Source of the DNA: Nicotiana tabacum
Taxonomy: Eukaryota; Streptophyta; Magnoliopsida; Solanales; Solanaceae
Direction of reading: 5' to 3'
Assembly: GCF_000715075.1 (NCBI RefSeq)
Contig: NC_134097.1
Span: 123,936,997 to 124,000,996 of the forward strand
Length of the DNA: 64,000 bases
The position numbers and the translations under genes were made by a program. Numbering within the stretch: the stretch's first letter is position 1; every line of letters starts with the position of its first letter. Positions 47,701-60,705 of this stretch are shown piece by piece. Under the pieces are notes generated by a model that was not told the origin of the DNA, did not search any database, and worked only from the letters and a program-made list of their open reading frames with translations.

Positions 47701-48464
47701 TAAGTGTGCCATGTAGTCACTTGATTGATTGAAGAGTTAAACCAAGTATGAAGATTGTGGTGATGACGTTAAATTGAGAATTGATGCCTGGAGGGCACTC
47801 AGTCTATTGGGTTGTGGACTATGGAGGATTACTCCGGTTATGATGGTTGTTCTTGTGTGTTATGAGAAAAAGGGAGTTATTATGGACCTTTGAAAGGTTA
47901 TTAGCTTAGTTCAGTGCGATCAGAATCAGCTTGAGGTCTATGGATGGACTTAAATGTGAATATGTGCTCTATATCATGTAGATGTGTTCATTTCAGCAAT
48001 GCGCTCCTTATGGAAGAGTATTCGGGGTGTTATTTCGTCGTCAGCTATTTCATGTAATGATAAATTGTGCCATGGGAGTTGTGAGATAGCTTGGTAAATT
48101 TCTTATGTGTTGAGGTTCCGCGTAGTGATGATATCATATGAGTTGAATGGCTCTTGAAATTCAGATCGTATATCGCACCTCAGTTGCGCTTGAGTTCGTA
48201 GCTTGTAGCGCTATATGTCTCCCCAGGGATGGTATTATGTACTTAGCGTGCTTGTGAACAATATTCGGTATTTTGTTGTAATGAGCAATCTAGCTCGGTA
48301 TGTAACTCCTTTGTAAATTTTATGTGTGGATCGGGTGGCACGCCGCCATAGGTATGTTGTTTGGATCGGGTTGCGCGCCGCAACAGTGTAATGTTGAGTA
48401 CAGTTCCCTATATCTATTTTTATGTGTTTTGTTTATTGTTTTTCTGAGAAAAACTCATATTAGC

Positions 48465-48555
48465 TGTGTGCCTGCATCGCATGTATGATTCGCGAGCAGG
48501 GTGTCTGTTCAATTATGTTGACCACATCACATGTATGATTCGCGAGCGGGGTAAT
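48465..48555 (+). repeat. Dimeric CGCATGTATGATTCGCGAG motif, internal copy
   Basis: Two units of CGCATGTATGATTCGCGAG-type sequence about 54 bases apart. The same dimer occurs in both B LTRs at 43869-43951 and 51265-51355, and is missing from the matching places in element A. Confidence 0.85.
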
Positions 48556-49280
48556 TGGATTTCCTTTTTAGAGTTCGTTTCCTTTATGTATCATGTTCGA
48601 ATTGGTAGCCTATTAGCACATTGTGATAGCATATGAGACTTTTTGATCATGTTCAGGGTGGCTTATTGCCTGAGCAGTTCGTACGGGGTGAGACGAGATC
48701 ATTGGATTTAGGATCATTGCAATCTGATTATATGAAGTATATTTAAGGAGCAAAGACCATTATTTGGTTCAGAATAAGGTGATGGTTCTTGACAGGAGTA
48801 TAGACCCAATGAATTGTTGATTCGGCAGTTAGTTATGAATTTCTACACATCTCTTCCGTCGTGGCGGTATTGTAAGAGTTAGAGCAAGACTTATGTATGT
48901 CATGAGGTGCAATGGGAGCATCAGATTCGTGGAATTTTGACTAATTTGATCAGAAAGTGTTATTGTGGTCTTGTGAGTAAAGTGGTGCAAGGTGTGAATT
49001 CAGCAAAAATTTTGCAGTCATGTTTGGGTACAACGTGTAGTGATTAATATGGTGACCGTATGTTGGAAACAGTCCTGATAGAGAATTCCGGATGCTGGAA
49101 TTGAGCTCTAAGCTTATTTGCTTGAAGGAAAGAGAATATCTTCAGATTGATCGAGCTAATGTGCTCGACTGAGTTGTGGTAGCACAGGTAGTTGCACGAG
49201 GTGTTAAACAGTGATTTCAGACAACTTCGTTGCAGTTCTCAGCACGTTCGAGGACGAACGTATGTTTAAGTGGGAGAGAA

Positions 49281-52167
49281 TGTAACGACCCGACCGATCG
49301 TTTTGAGCTCTAGCGCGTCGTTCAGTAGTTTAAGGCCATAAGCAGTTTCACTTCAGGTATTATGACTTGTGCGCAAGATCGGAATTGAATTCCGGGAAGT
49401 TCGGAGTTGATTTGGAAAGAGAATTCTCATTTCGGAAGCTTTAAGTTGAAAGAATTGATTAAGGTTGGATTTTGAGTAAACGACCTCGGAATCGGGATTC
49501 GAAGGTTCCAGCAGGTTTGTATGATGATTTTGGACTTGGGCGTATGTTCGGACAGGGTTTTGGAAGACCCGGGAATGTTTCAGCGCCTATTGTGGAAGTT
49601 AGCATTTTGAACGAATTTCTTAATTTTGGGTTGAAGTGCACTTCAGTGTTTTCGATCCCCGTTTGGGATTTTGAGTCTGGGAGTAGCTTCGTATGGTGAT
49701 TATGGTGTTGGGAGCATGATCGAAAGTGAATTCGGAGGTCCGTAGGTCATTTTGGGGTCATTTGGCTAAAGATAGAAATTTGAAGGTTTTTGGGAAGTTT
49801 GACCGAGAGTTAACTTTTTGATATTGGGGTCAGATTTCGATTCCGGAAGTTGGAGTAGGTCCGTAATGGCGAATATGACTTGTGTGAAAAATTTGAGGTC
49901 AATCGGACGTGATTTGATAGGTTTAAACACCAAAAGTAGAAGTTTGAAATTTTAGAGCTCATTAGGCTTGAATTGGAGTGCGATTCGTGGTTTTAGCGTT
50001 GTTTGATATGGGTTGAGGCCTCGAGCAAGTCCGTAATGTGTTTTGGGACTGGTTGGCATGATTGATTAGGGTCCCGGGGGCCTCGGGTGGATTCCGGATG
50101 GTTAAAGGATCAAATTTGGAGTTTGAAGAAGGGCTTCAGCAGCTGATATCTGGTGTAACCGCACCTGCAGGGTTTTGGCTGCAGGTGCGGAGCCGTAGAA
50201 GCGGCCAAAGGAGCGCAGATGTGGTTGAGAAGGGAGAAGGCTGGGACCGCAGATGCGGTCAAGTCACCGCAGAAGCGGGATCGCACCTGCAGAAGAAGGA
50301 GCGCAGAAGCGGAAATAGGGGGCCTGGGAAGGACCGCAGATGCGGTAGTGGGGCCGCACCTGCGGAACCGCAGAAGCGGTCGTATGACCGCAGGTGCAGA
50401 AGTGCTGGAGGCAGTAAGATCTTTAAAAATCGAGGGGTTGGTTATTTTCCCCCATTTTTCATTTGGTGTGGACGATTTTGGGGAGCTTCAAGTGGGGTTT
50501 TTCATCATCAACGACGAGGTAAGCTAACCCCACCTATATTGAGTTAAATACCTTGATTATGTGCTGATTTGAGCATGAAAATTTGGTAAAAACTTGGGGT
50601 TGAGGGAAAACCTAGAAAATTTGTATTCTTGGATTTTGACCACGATTTTGGGTATGAAATTAAGAGAAAATCATATATTTGAGTTCATGAGTTCATGGGT
50701 AAACTTTATCTTCGAAAAATTTCGGAATCCGAGCACGTGAGTCCGAGGGCAATTTTGTCAACTTTTCGATCGGGGTTAGGAATTGTTATAAATTGGATTG
50801 AAATGAGTAATTGAATGTATATTAATGGATTTGAATAATTATTGGCTAGTTTTGGAGCATTGTACATCAATTCGAGTCTTCGGAAGAGCGTGGAATGCTA
50901 GTTATGGATCTTCGGAGCGAGGTGAGTCTCCTTTCTAACCTTGTAAGAGGAAATTGTCCCCAGAGGTGAAATAACTGGTTATGTGCTTCTATTTGTGGGG
51001 GCTACGTATGCACGAGGTGATGAGAGTCCGTGCGTAGCTACTATTATATATAAGTTCGGGTAGTCTAGGACCCAAAAGCATGCTATACTTGGAATATCTG
51101 TAATCTTATTGACAATTAAATTGCTGGAATCCTATCGAATTGGTAAATGAATTTCTAAAGGGATTAAACTTCATTTTTCTTAAATCGTTAAAGGAGTATT
51201 GGCTTTTATTTGGATAAACGTTCCCCGATGAATTCTTAATTGGTTGTTTGAATGTGTGTATCTGTGTGTGCCTACGTCGCATGTATGATTCGTGAGCACG
51301 GTGTTTGTTTATTTATGTTGACCACGTCGCATGGGTGATTCGCGAGCGGGGTAATAGATGCATCTATGGTTCGCGCTGTTCGACCCTCGGCAGTGCATAT
51401 TTTACATTTATGTTGGATCGGGTCGTACGACCTTGGCATGATTTGCGCATGCTTGTATTGCTTGCCTTGAGATTTATTGATATTGATATTTGCTCTCCCC
51501 GGCTTGAGATAATTGTTAATTAATAGATTATGAATCCTGAGACTTTTAATATAAAAAGGAACTTTTACCTGTTCATGACCTATTTGAAATTACTGTCGTT
51601 CTTAATAAATCCATGACTAATCGCATTAAAAATATATTACTATTGGACTACTAGTAAATGTCGAAGTCGACCTCTCATCTATACTTCTTCGAGATTAGAC
51701 GGGATACTCATTGGGTACACATTGTTTTCGTACTCATACTACACTTGCTGTGCATTTTTGTTGCACATGTTTATGTGTGGCTAGTGGCATAGCGGCATGG
51801 TTGATACAGAGACTCAGGTGAGTTGCATTTATCGAGACGACCGTAGCCAGCAAAGTCTCCTTCAGTGTATTGACTGTATTTTTATTTCCGTCCACTTGTA
51901 TTCTGAACAGTTACTATATTTTATTTCATTTCTAGTAAATGCTCATGCACTTGTGACACCGGGTTCTAGGATGATTATGAGGTATCTTGTATTAACTTCT
52001 TAACATTTATATTTGATTGGAAACGATTATCTTTTACTGGTAAAATTGAAGGAAAATCATAATTTTTAAAATTATTAAAACGAGAATTTAATTAAGTATC
52101 TTGGTTGGCTTACCTGACAGCGGTGTCCGGCGCCATCACGAACCTTAGTGGATTTTGGGTCGTGACA
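49281..52167 (+). mobile_element. Element B, 3' LTR
   Basis: 2887 bases, TGTAACGACC...GGTCGTGACA, followed by AGGCC (52168-52172), which pairs with AGGCT at 41882-41886. The acceptor-like site here reads TTGCACATG, so it is mutated compared with the 5' copy. Confidence 0.95.
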
Positions 52168-52172
52168 AGGCC

Positions 52173-54114
52173 GGTTGGAGGTACCTGGATTTGCACACAA
52201 AACATGTGCAGAAGAGTTGTATGAGTACACCACAACGGTACCTAGTAAGTGCCAAGCCTAACCTCGGTAGAGTAGTAACGAGGTCAGTTCAGGGCCCTAC
52301 TGGAATATAATAATTAAGGCATAAGATATATCAATATAATGAAACGATGGAGAATTTAACAATGAGAAGTTACAAAGAGGTAATAACACAACACATAGAG
52401 ATAACGACAAGGGCGCTCCTGAGGTACTGCCTTGTAGTCCCAAAAGTAAATATGCAACAGGGAAGCTTCCGAGGTACCGCATCGTAGTCCCAAAAGTAAA
52501 TATGCAACACGAGATCTCCTAAGGTACTGCCTCATAGTCCCAAAAGTAAATATGCAACGGGAAAACTCCCGAGGTACCGCCTTGTAGTCCCAAAAGTAAG
52601 TACACAACTCATAACTTAAGGAGCAACGAATTTACAACAATAAATCCTACAGTTAAAGACTGAATACAAATCAAGGGAAAACAGGAATTCAACTAAGCAT
52701 GTTGCACAGATTTCAAATAAGCATTTAAGACACGTAGACATGCGATATTAGGCTAAACATGATAACTACACATGCTGGGATAACTCCTTTAAGATATATC
52801 ATGTTACTATTCAGTATAAACCGGAGTTTTAACAATTAGCTTGTGTACGCACTCGTCACTTTGCGTACACGGCACTCACATATCACATAGATTATCACAA
52901 CAATACCAAATCCTAAGGGAATTTTTCCCACACAAGGTTAGGCAAGCCACTTACCTAGCCAAACTAAATCAGTCGATAAGAATGCCATTTCCTCGGCTTT
53001 TCGATTTCGGGTGGCCCAAATCTAGTCAAAGGCAATTACATACCATAAATATAACTATAAGAAACTAATATAATTAATGAAATTAAGACTTTAGCAAGAA
53101 ATTAGAAATTCGCCCCAAAAGTTGACCCGGGCCCACGTCTCGGAATTCGGTAAAAGTCATAAAATATGAACACCCAATCAACTACGAGTTCAACCACACT
53201 AAAATTACACAAATCCGATACCAAAACCTCAATCAAAACTCCAAAATTCGGTTTAAGAACTTTTCAAATTTTCCCCCAAATTTCTCAACCCAAATCCTTA
53301 ACTAAATGATGAATAATGATGGATTAATGGATATTAGTCAAAAACAATTCAAGAATACCCCAAATGTTTCCTCTGAAAATCCCTCAAATTTTACCTAAAT
53401 TCGAGATCGCAAGGTCCCAAAATGAAAATGGGAGAAAAACGCTCGATTTGAAATTTTAAAGTCTGCCCAAGTATTTTCTTCATCGCGAACGCGGAAGCTT
53501 CCTCGCGTTCGCGAAGTACAAAAACTCTACTACCCAAAATCCTCTTAAGCAAATGCGAGGGCCCTCTTGCTAACGCGGTGAACACTGTCCCAGACCTTTG
53601 CAAACGCGGAGCTCCACTCGCGAACGTGTAGGCTTACAGCCTGAGGTCCACCCCTTTGCCACTCTTCTACGCGAATGCGTGGTTCCATATGCGAACGCGA
53701 AGAGCATTCTTCTCCTACCACCCAGAACCCCTTCGCGAACATGATACTCCTCTTGCGAACGCATCGAAGGAAACTAATAACAGAAGCACCGGTGATTTCT
53801 ATAATTCCAACAAGTCCTGAAATGTTTCGAACATGATCCAAATTGCACCCGAGGCCGCGGGACCTCAACCAAACATACCAACAAGTACTAAAATATCATA
53901 CGAACTTAGTCGAGTCTTCAAATCACATCAAACAACGTTAAAAACACGAATCACACCCCAATTCAAGCTTAATGAACTTTAAAACTTCAAACTTCTACAA
54001 CCGATGACGAAATGTTTCAAATCACGTCCAATTGACCCCAAATTTTGCACACAAGTCATATTTGACATTACGAACCTACTCCAACTTTCGGAATCAGAAT
54101 CGACCCCGATATCA
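52173..54114 (-). mobile_element. Element D, 3' LTR, right part (truncated)
   Basis: Continues the LTR broken at 41886 and matches 57375 to about 59310. About 330 bases of the U3 end are missing because a deletion joins the LTR directly to RT sequence near 54114. A four-unit, 50-base tandem repeat is at 52414-52610 and a TTCGCGAA-type array at 53480-53765. Confidence 0.9.
52414..52610. repeat. 50-base tandem repeat in element D 3' LTR
   Basis: Four units, each with GAGGTACTGCC-type and TAGTCCCAAAAGTAAATATG strings. Confidence 0.92.
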
Positions 54115-54713
54115 AAAATGCCACTGAATCTAGCCAGAACTTACACTTTGAGAATTTTGCATATAACTTCTTTTCTCTCAAGGTCTGAAGCACAGTCCTC
54201 AGGTGGTGCTCATGATCTTCCCGACTATGGGGGTACACCAAAACGTCGTCAAATAAACACAATGATGAATGAGTCAAGATAGGGCCAAAATACATTGTGC
54301 ATCAAATGCATGAATGTTGTTGGGGCGTTGGTCAACCAAAATGACATCACAAGGAACTCGTAGTGGCCATACCGAGTCCTGAAAGCAGTCTTCGGGATAT
54401 CTGGCTCCCGAATCTTCAATTGATGATAGCCTGAACGCATGTCAATCTTGAAAAACACTCTGACACCCTGTAACCGATCAAATAGTTCATCAATACGAGG
54501 TAATGGATATCTGTTCTTCAATGTAACTTTGTTCAACTAGCGATAATCAATGCACATATGTATAGAACCATCTTTCTTCTTCACGAACAAGACTAGGGAA
54601 CCCCAAGGTGACACGCTGGGCCGAATGAAGCCCTTATCAAGAAATTCCTGTAACTGTTCCTTAAACTCCTTCAACTTAGGTGGAGCCATACGATATGGAG
54701 TAATAGAGATGGG
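54115..54713 (-). pseudogene. Element D reverse transcriptase, truncated
   Basis: The minus strand reads [46 protein letters not shown], then after a frameshift DDVLVYPHSREDHEHH and [15 protein letters not shown]. The catalytic motif is split by the frameshift. The sequence then runs straight into LTR sequence, so the rest of RT, RNase H, integrase and polypurine tract are deleted. Confidence 0.92.
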
Positions 54714-55330
54714 CTAAGTGCCCGAAAACAAATCAATACCAAAGTCAATATCCATGTCGGGCGGCATGCCCGGAAGATCCGCTGGAAATACATTTGGATA
54801 ATCCCTCATTACTGGAATTAGCTCAACTATAAGGGTATCAATACTGACATCTCTCACATAAACTAGATATGCGTCACACCCCTTCTCAACCATTCGCTGA
54901 GCCTTTAGAAATGAGATAAATCTACTAGGAACATAATCTAAGGTACCTCTCCACTCTAACCGCGGTAATCCTAGCATAGCCAGTGTCACGGTCTTGGCAT
55001 GACACTCAAGAATAGCATAATGGGGAGACAACCAGTCCATGCCCAAAATAATATCAAAGTCTACCATAGTGAGCAATAATAAATCTGCTCTAGTCTCAAA
55101 ACCACTAAGGACAACTAAACACGACCAATACACATGGTCAACAATAATAGAATCTCCTATAGGTGTAGCCACATAAATAGTAGAACTCAAAGAATCATGG
55201 GATACACCCAAACACGGAGCAAAATAAGATGACACATAGGAATAAGTGGATACTGGATCAAATAAGACTGATGCATCTCTATGAAAGACCAGAAAAATAC
55301 CTGTAATGATAAAGTCGGATATAAATACCT
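54714..55330 (-). pseudogene. Element D protease region
   Basis: Frame 54714-55235 contains GMDWLSPHYAILECHAKTVT, LPGMPPDMDIDF and the preceding VYWSCLVVLSGFETRADLLL, colinear with the element C protease. The active-site segment just upstream (near 55240-55290) is in another frame. Confidence 0.87.
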
Positions 55331-56783
55331 CCGTATGAGCAGGAAGAGCATAATATCTGGCTTGAACTCCCCCTCTAGGTGACCTCTACTTGCCTGACCT
55401 CCACCTCGAGCTGGCTGAGCAGGTGGAGTGGTAGCTAGTGATGTAATCATAGCTTGAGGACCCGGTGGAGCACGCAGTGCCTGAGTAGTCTGTGGAGGTG
55501 CACCCTCATAAGTCTGGGGCAATCCCTCACCATATGGCGAGTGTCTCCACACTCAAAACAAGCTCTCAAAGGGCATAGATGCCGTGGCTGGCTCGGGCCA
55601 GGTCGGCTGGACTGACCGCTGAAAGCACACTATGCAGGAGGTGCACTAGACAATGGCGGTGCATAATAAGGAGCATGGGGCCTAGGAGTGGCCAGAATAC
55701 CACTGGCGGCTGGAAGTGCTGAATGAATAGGGTGACTCACATAGCCCCTACCATGACGAGCTGCCGCTAGGGCACGAGTACCACTATAAGTGCCAAACTC
55801 TCGAGACCTCTTGGCCTCTCTCTCCTACCTCTCCGGAATCAGCATACCCACCAATCTTCTAGCAATCTCCACTACCTGCTGGTATGCAATGTCCATCTCC
55901 AACTCTCGGGCCATGCTAAATCTAATACTAGGGTTGAGCCCCTCGATAAATCAATGGACCCTCTCTCGAACTGTAGCAACCTAGGCCGGTGCATGCATAA
56001 CCAAATCACTAAAGTGAACAACATACTCTGACATGGTCATAGAACCCTGGTGCAACTACTCAAACTCTGCACGCCATGCATCCCCGAGACTCTAGGGAAC
56101 ATATTCTCTCAAGAACATATCCGAGCACTGAGTCCATGTGAGTGAAGTTGCCTCGGCCGAACTACCCAACTCATATGCACGCCACCACTGATAGGCAGCT
56201 CCTCTAAGCTAGAACATAGTGAAAGAAACCTCACTAGACTCCGGTACTCCCATAGTACGGAGAATACGGTGGCACTCCTCAAGAGAGCCCTGGGCATCCT
56301 TTGACACTAAGCCACTGAAAGTAGGAGGGTGGTACTTCTTGTACCTCTCGAGCCTGAGCTGCTCCTCCTCAGAAACTGCTGCCCTAACCTCGGGCTGAAC
56401 TGGGGCTACCGGTTGCACTGGCATGACATATGGAACCTGTTCAACCTAAACCCGCTGCTCTGGGTATGGGCGGCAAAAGTCTGTGCTCCTCCCCTGGCCT
56501 GAGATGTGGCAGGAGCAAGTGGGATCAACCCTATCTGAGCCAAAGTGCCAAACATGCTCAGAAATTGTGCAAGGGTCTCTTGAAGAGCTGGTATAGTAAC
56601 ATGCGTCTCAGGTGCATGCGCTCCAATTGGAGCTACTAGTGGCTCCTCGGTAGCAGCTCATGCTGGTGCTCTGGCTGCACCACATAGACGTCATCAACCT
56701 CTACCTCGGCCTCGACCTCTCGCAGCTCTAGCAGAGGGTGCAGATGCCTGGTCATCTACCCGGGTTGCACGTATTTTCATCAT
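55331..56783 (-). pseudogene. Element D gag, degenerate
   Basis: Starts at the ATG at 56783 with MMKIRATRVDD, then RAARGRGRGRG. The conserved gag segment RLERYKKYHPPTFSGLVSKD and SLEECHRILRTMGV lies at about 56230-56350. Multiple in-frame stops and frame changes follow. The leader between gag and the LTR is about 185 bases. Confidence 0.88.
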
Positions 56784-56967
56784 CTGTGAGAGAATAGAAG
56801 ACAGAAGTTTAGAATCCTGAATTCAACAATTTTGCACGACAAGGAATCAAAGAAGTGAAATTTCCTGACAGTTCCATATCCTCCCGAAGATAAGTACAGA
56901 TATTTCCGAACTAATTCACGAGACTCTACTAAACCTGCTTGTGACTCATAACACCTATGAACCTAGA

Positions 56968-56979
56968 GCTCTGATACCA
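56968..56979 (-). other. Element D primer binding site
   Basis: GCTCTGATACCA on the plus strand, the complement of TGGTATCAGAGC, next to the D 5' LTR. Confidence 0.93.
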
Positions 56980-56982
56980 AAT

Positions 56983-59659
56983 TGTCACAGCACAAATCTC
57001 CTTCCGTAAGATGTCGTGAAGGCAGCTGGTCTCTAAGACTAGGTAATCCAATAGTGGCGGAATAACCGAAATAAAAATAGAATTAACGACTAAACCTCAG
57101 CATTAACAAGTATATATATATATAACTGAAAAATTGCTGCTCGGCAGGTACAAGTAAAACCAATAGCTCTAAGTATAAACAACTCCCAAAGACCCGGTAG
57201 TCACAAGTCATAAGATCTAAGGAATTGTTCTAACTGTCTCTATACATCAATGTCTAGGAAAACTAAAGAAGAGACAACATAAAAGGATAGAGGGGACTCT
57301 GAGGTCTGCGGACGCTTGCGGATATACCTTGAAGTCTCCATAGCAGCAACACCTACTCTCTACTAATTGCGAGGCTGGTAGGAGGTACCTGGATTTTCAC
57401 ACAAAACATGTGTAGAAGAGTAGCATAATTACACCACAACGATACCCAGTAAGTGCCAAGCCTAACCTCGGTAGAGTAGTGACGAGGTTAGGTCAGGGCC
57501 CTACTGGAATATAATAATTAAGGTAGAAGTTATTGCAATATAATGAAAAGACGGAGAATTTAACAATGAGAAGTTACAGGGAGGTAACACCACAACACAA
57601 AGAGATAACAACATGGGCGCTCTCGAGGTACCACCTCGTAGTCCCAAAAGTAAATATGCAACGGGGAAGCTCTCGAGGTACCTCCTCGTAGTCGCAAAAG
57701 TAAATATGCAACAGGGGATTTCCCGAAGTACCGCCTCGTAGTCCCAAAAGTAAATATGCAATAGGGAAACTCCTAAGGTACCACCTCGTAGTCCCAAAAG
57801 TAAATGCACAACTTATAACTTAAGGAGCAATGAATTTACAACAATAAATCCTACAGTTAAATACTGAATACAAATCAAGGAAAAACAGGAATTCAACTAA
57901 GCATGCTGCATAGATTTCAATTAAGCATTTAAGACACGTAGACATGTGATATTAGGCTCAGCATGATAACTACACATGCTGGGATAACTCTTTTAAGATA
58001 TAACAGGTTATTATTCAGTAAAAATTGGAGTTTCAACAATTAGCCCGTGTAGACACTCGTCACTTTACGTACACGACACTCACATATCACAGATTATCAC
58101 AACAATACCAAATCCTAAGGGGATTTCCCTCACACAAGGTTATGCAAGCCACTTACCTCAAGTCAAGCTCAATTAGTTGATAAAAATGCCTTTTCCTCGA
58201 CTTTCCAACTCCGGATGTCCCAAATCTAGTAAAAGGCAATTACATACTATAAATATAACTATAAGAAACTAATATAATTAATGAAATCAAGACTTTAGCA
58301 AGAAATTAGAAATTCGCCCCAAAAGGTCGACCCGGGTCCACGTTTCGAAATCGCGTAAAAGCCACAAAATATGAATACCCAATCAACCACGAGTTCACCC
58401 ATACCAAAATTACTCAAATCTGATACCAAAACTGTAATTGAAGCCCCAAAATTCGGTTTAAGAACCTTTGAACTTTCCCCCCACATTTTTCAACCCAAAT
58501 CCTTAATTAAATGATGAAATTAACGATGGATTAATGGATATTAATCAAAAACAAGTCAAGAATCCTTACCCAAATGTTTCCTTTGAAAATCCCTAAAATT
58601 TTCGCCTCAATCCAATCTCTCAAGGCCCCAAAATAAAAATGGGAGAAAAACCCTCGATTTGAAATTTTAAAGTCTGCCCAGGTCTTTTTTCATCACGAAT
58701 GCGGAAGCTTCCTCGCGTTCGCGAAGCACAAAAACTCCGCTGCCCAAAATCCTCTTATGTGAACACGAGGGCCCTCTCGCGAACACGGTGAACACTGCCC
58801 CCAGACCTTCACAAATGCAGAACTCGACTCGCGAACGCGTAGATTTACATCCTGAGGTCCACCCCTCTACCACTCTACTTCGAGAATGCATGGTCCCATA
58901 TGCGAACGCGAAGATAATTCTTCACCTACCATACAGAACCCCTTCGCGAATACAACATTCCTCTCGCTAACGCATAGAAGGAAACCAGCAACAGAAGCAC
59001 CAGTGATTTCTGCAATTCCAACAAGTCCCCAAATGTTCCAAACATGATATGAATCGCACCCGAGGCCCCCGAGATCTCAACCAACCATACCAAAAAGTCC
59101 TAAAATATCATACGAACTTAGTCAATCCTTCAAATCACGTCAAACAACGTTAAAAATATGAATCGCACCCCAATTCAAGCTTAATGAACTTTAAAACTTC
59201 AAACTTCTACAACTGATGTCGAAACATATCAAATCACGTCCGATTGACCCCAAATTTTGCACACAAGTCATATTTGACATTACAGACCTACTCCAACATC
59301 CGGAATTAGAATCCAAGTCCACCCTCGGTCAAACATCCCAAAAATCTAACTTTTGCCATTTCAAGCCTAATTCAGCTACAGACGTTCAAATCACAATCCG
59401 GACACGCTCCTAAGTCCAAAATTACCCAACGGAGCTAACAGAACCGACAAAACTCCATTTTGGAATCGTCTGTATATAATTCTAACTACAGTCAAATTCC
59501 TAGAACTTAAGCTTCCATTTTAGAGACTAAGTGTCCCAATTCACTCTGAAAGCAAAAATAAATCCTCCCGTCAAGTCACATAAGCATAAAATGAAATAGA
59601 GGAATTAGTAGATAGGGAATCGGGTTAATACTCTCAAAACGACCGGCTGGGTCGTTACA
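56983..59659 (-). mobile_element. Element D, 5' LTR (complete)
   Basis: 2677 bases, TGTCACAGCAC...GGGTCGTTACA on the plus strand. It is followed by TCGGG (59660-59664). Near 57372-57390 it shows the unbroken form of the site into which element B inserted in the partner LTR. A GC-rich TTCGCGAA-type array is at about 58690-58980. Confidence 0.95.
57617..57810. repeat. 50-base tandem repeat in element D 5' LTR
   Basis: Four units with CTCGTAGTCCCAAAAGTAAA, the same array as at 52414-52610. Confidence 0.92.
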
Positions 59660-59664
59660 TCGGG

Positions 59665-59691
59665 TAAGTCTATCGCACGCGTTCTCACCAT
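59665..59691 (-). pseudogene. Element C gag, first codons
   Basis: ATG at 59691 on the minus strand begins MVRTRAIDLP, the usual start of this gag type. It is separated from the rest of C gag (41483 leftward) by element D. TCGGG at the break is the target duplication. Confidence 0.88.
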
Positions 59692-59868
59692 CTGTGAGAT
59701 AATAAGAGAAAGATACTTAGTATAACATCAACTGTACGATAGGAGATAAAGAAATAGTAGTTTCCTAACACCTTATAGCCTCTCGAAGATAAGTACAAAC
59801 GTTTTCGCACCGATCCACAAGACTCTATTAGTCCTGCTCATAACTTGTGAGACCTACGTGAACCTAGC

Positions 59869-59880
59869 ACTCTGATACCA
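59869..59880 (-). other. Element C primer binding site
   Basis: ACTCTGATACCA on the plus strand, the complement of TGGTATCAGAGT, with one change from the standard GC ending. It lies three bases from the C 5' LTR. Confidence 0.92.
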
Positions 59881-59883
59881 TGT

Positions 59884-60668
59884 AGTCACGACCCGATTTC
59901 TCCTATAGACCGTGATGACGCCCAACGCTACTGCTAGGCAAGCCAACAGTGAACTAACCATATGACTGTTTCTTTTAACAATTTAAAATAGTTGATTCGT
60001 TTATTATGGAGTACATAAGAAGTGAGAAGTTTAATAAAATTAGGAATAAATAATTTTACGAGCGAATGAGGTGAAGTAATTACTCAAAAATCATCAAGTG
60101 TCTACTAGCATAATTTTCAAGACCTGGTGTCACAACTGTATGAGCTACTAGTAGAATATACAAAAATACTAAGCTTTTGTCTGAAGTAAAGTAGGTAGAA
60201 AATAAATACAAAAGAATGACTTCGGGTGCTGCAGAATGGGGTCGAAAGGTAACTCACCGCAAAGTCTCGGAGTATCAGGAGTGTGCGCCGGGATGATAAC
60301 CATATGCACCTACCTCAAATTCTGCATGGTTAGTACAGAAGTGTAGCGTGGGTATATAAACAACATATACCTAGTAAGTATCTAGTCTAACCTCGAAGAA
60401 GTAGTGACGAGAGGTCGACTTCGACACTTACTATGGGCCAACAATAAAATACCAAAATTCTAAATAAGCATGGGTAATGTAAATGATAATGAAAACTCAA
60501 TAACAAGCAGTAAATAAATAACTCTTTCATCAATAGTAAATCCCAAATCAATTTCTATTATTTAATGAATGCAGCCTCTCAAGCCAATAAAACGATATCA
60601 AGCATAATTAGGCTCCAAGTATTATTACGCAAGATTTATGCCAAGGTCGTACGACCCGATCGAAAATT

Positions 60669-60705
<37 letters not shown>

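Larger units (their letters stand above)
44774..49280 (+). mobile_element. Element B internal region, non-coding
   Basis: 4.5 kb with no recognisable gag or pol motif in any frame. The longest plausible plus frame (45233-45463) has no known domain. Its two ends match the interior of element A; the middle (about 45546-47904) is unique to B in this window. A purine tract GTGGGAGAGAA ends at 49280, directly before the 3' LTR. This is a LARD-like non-autonomous element that moved relatively recently, since its LTR pair and target duplication are intact. Confidence 0.88.
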
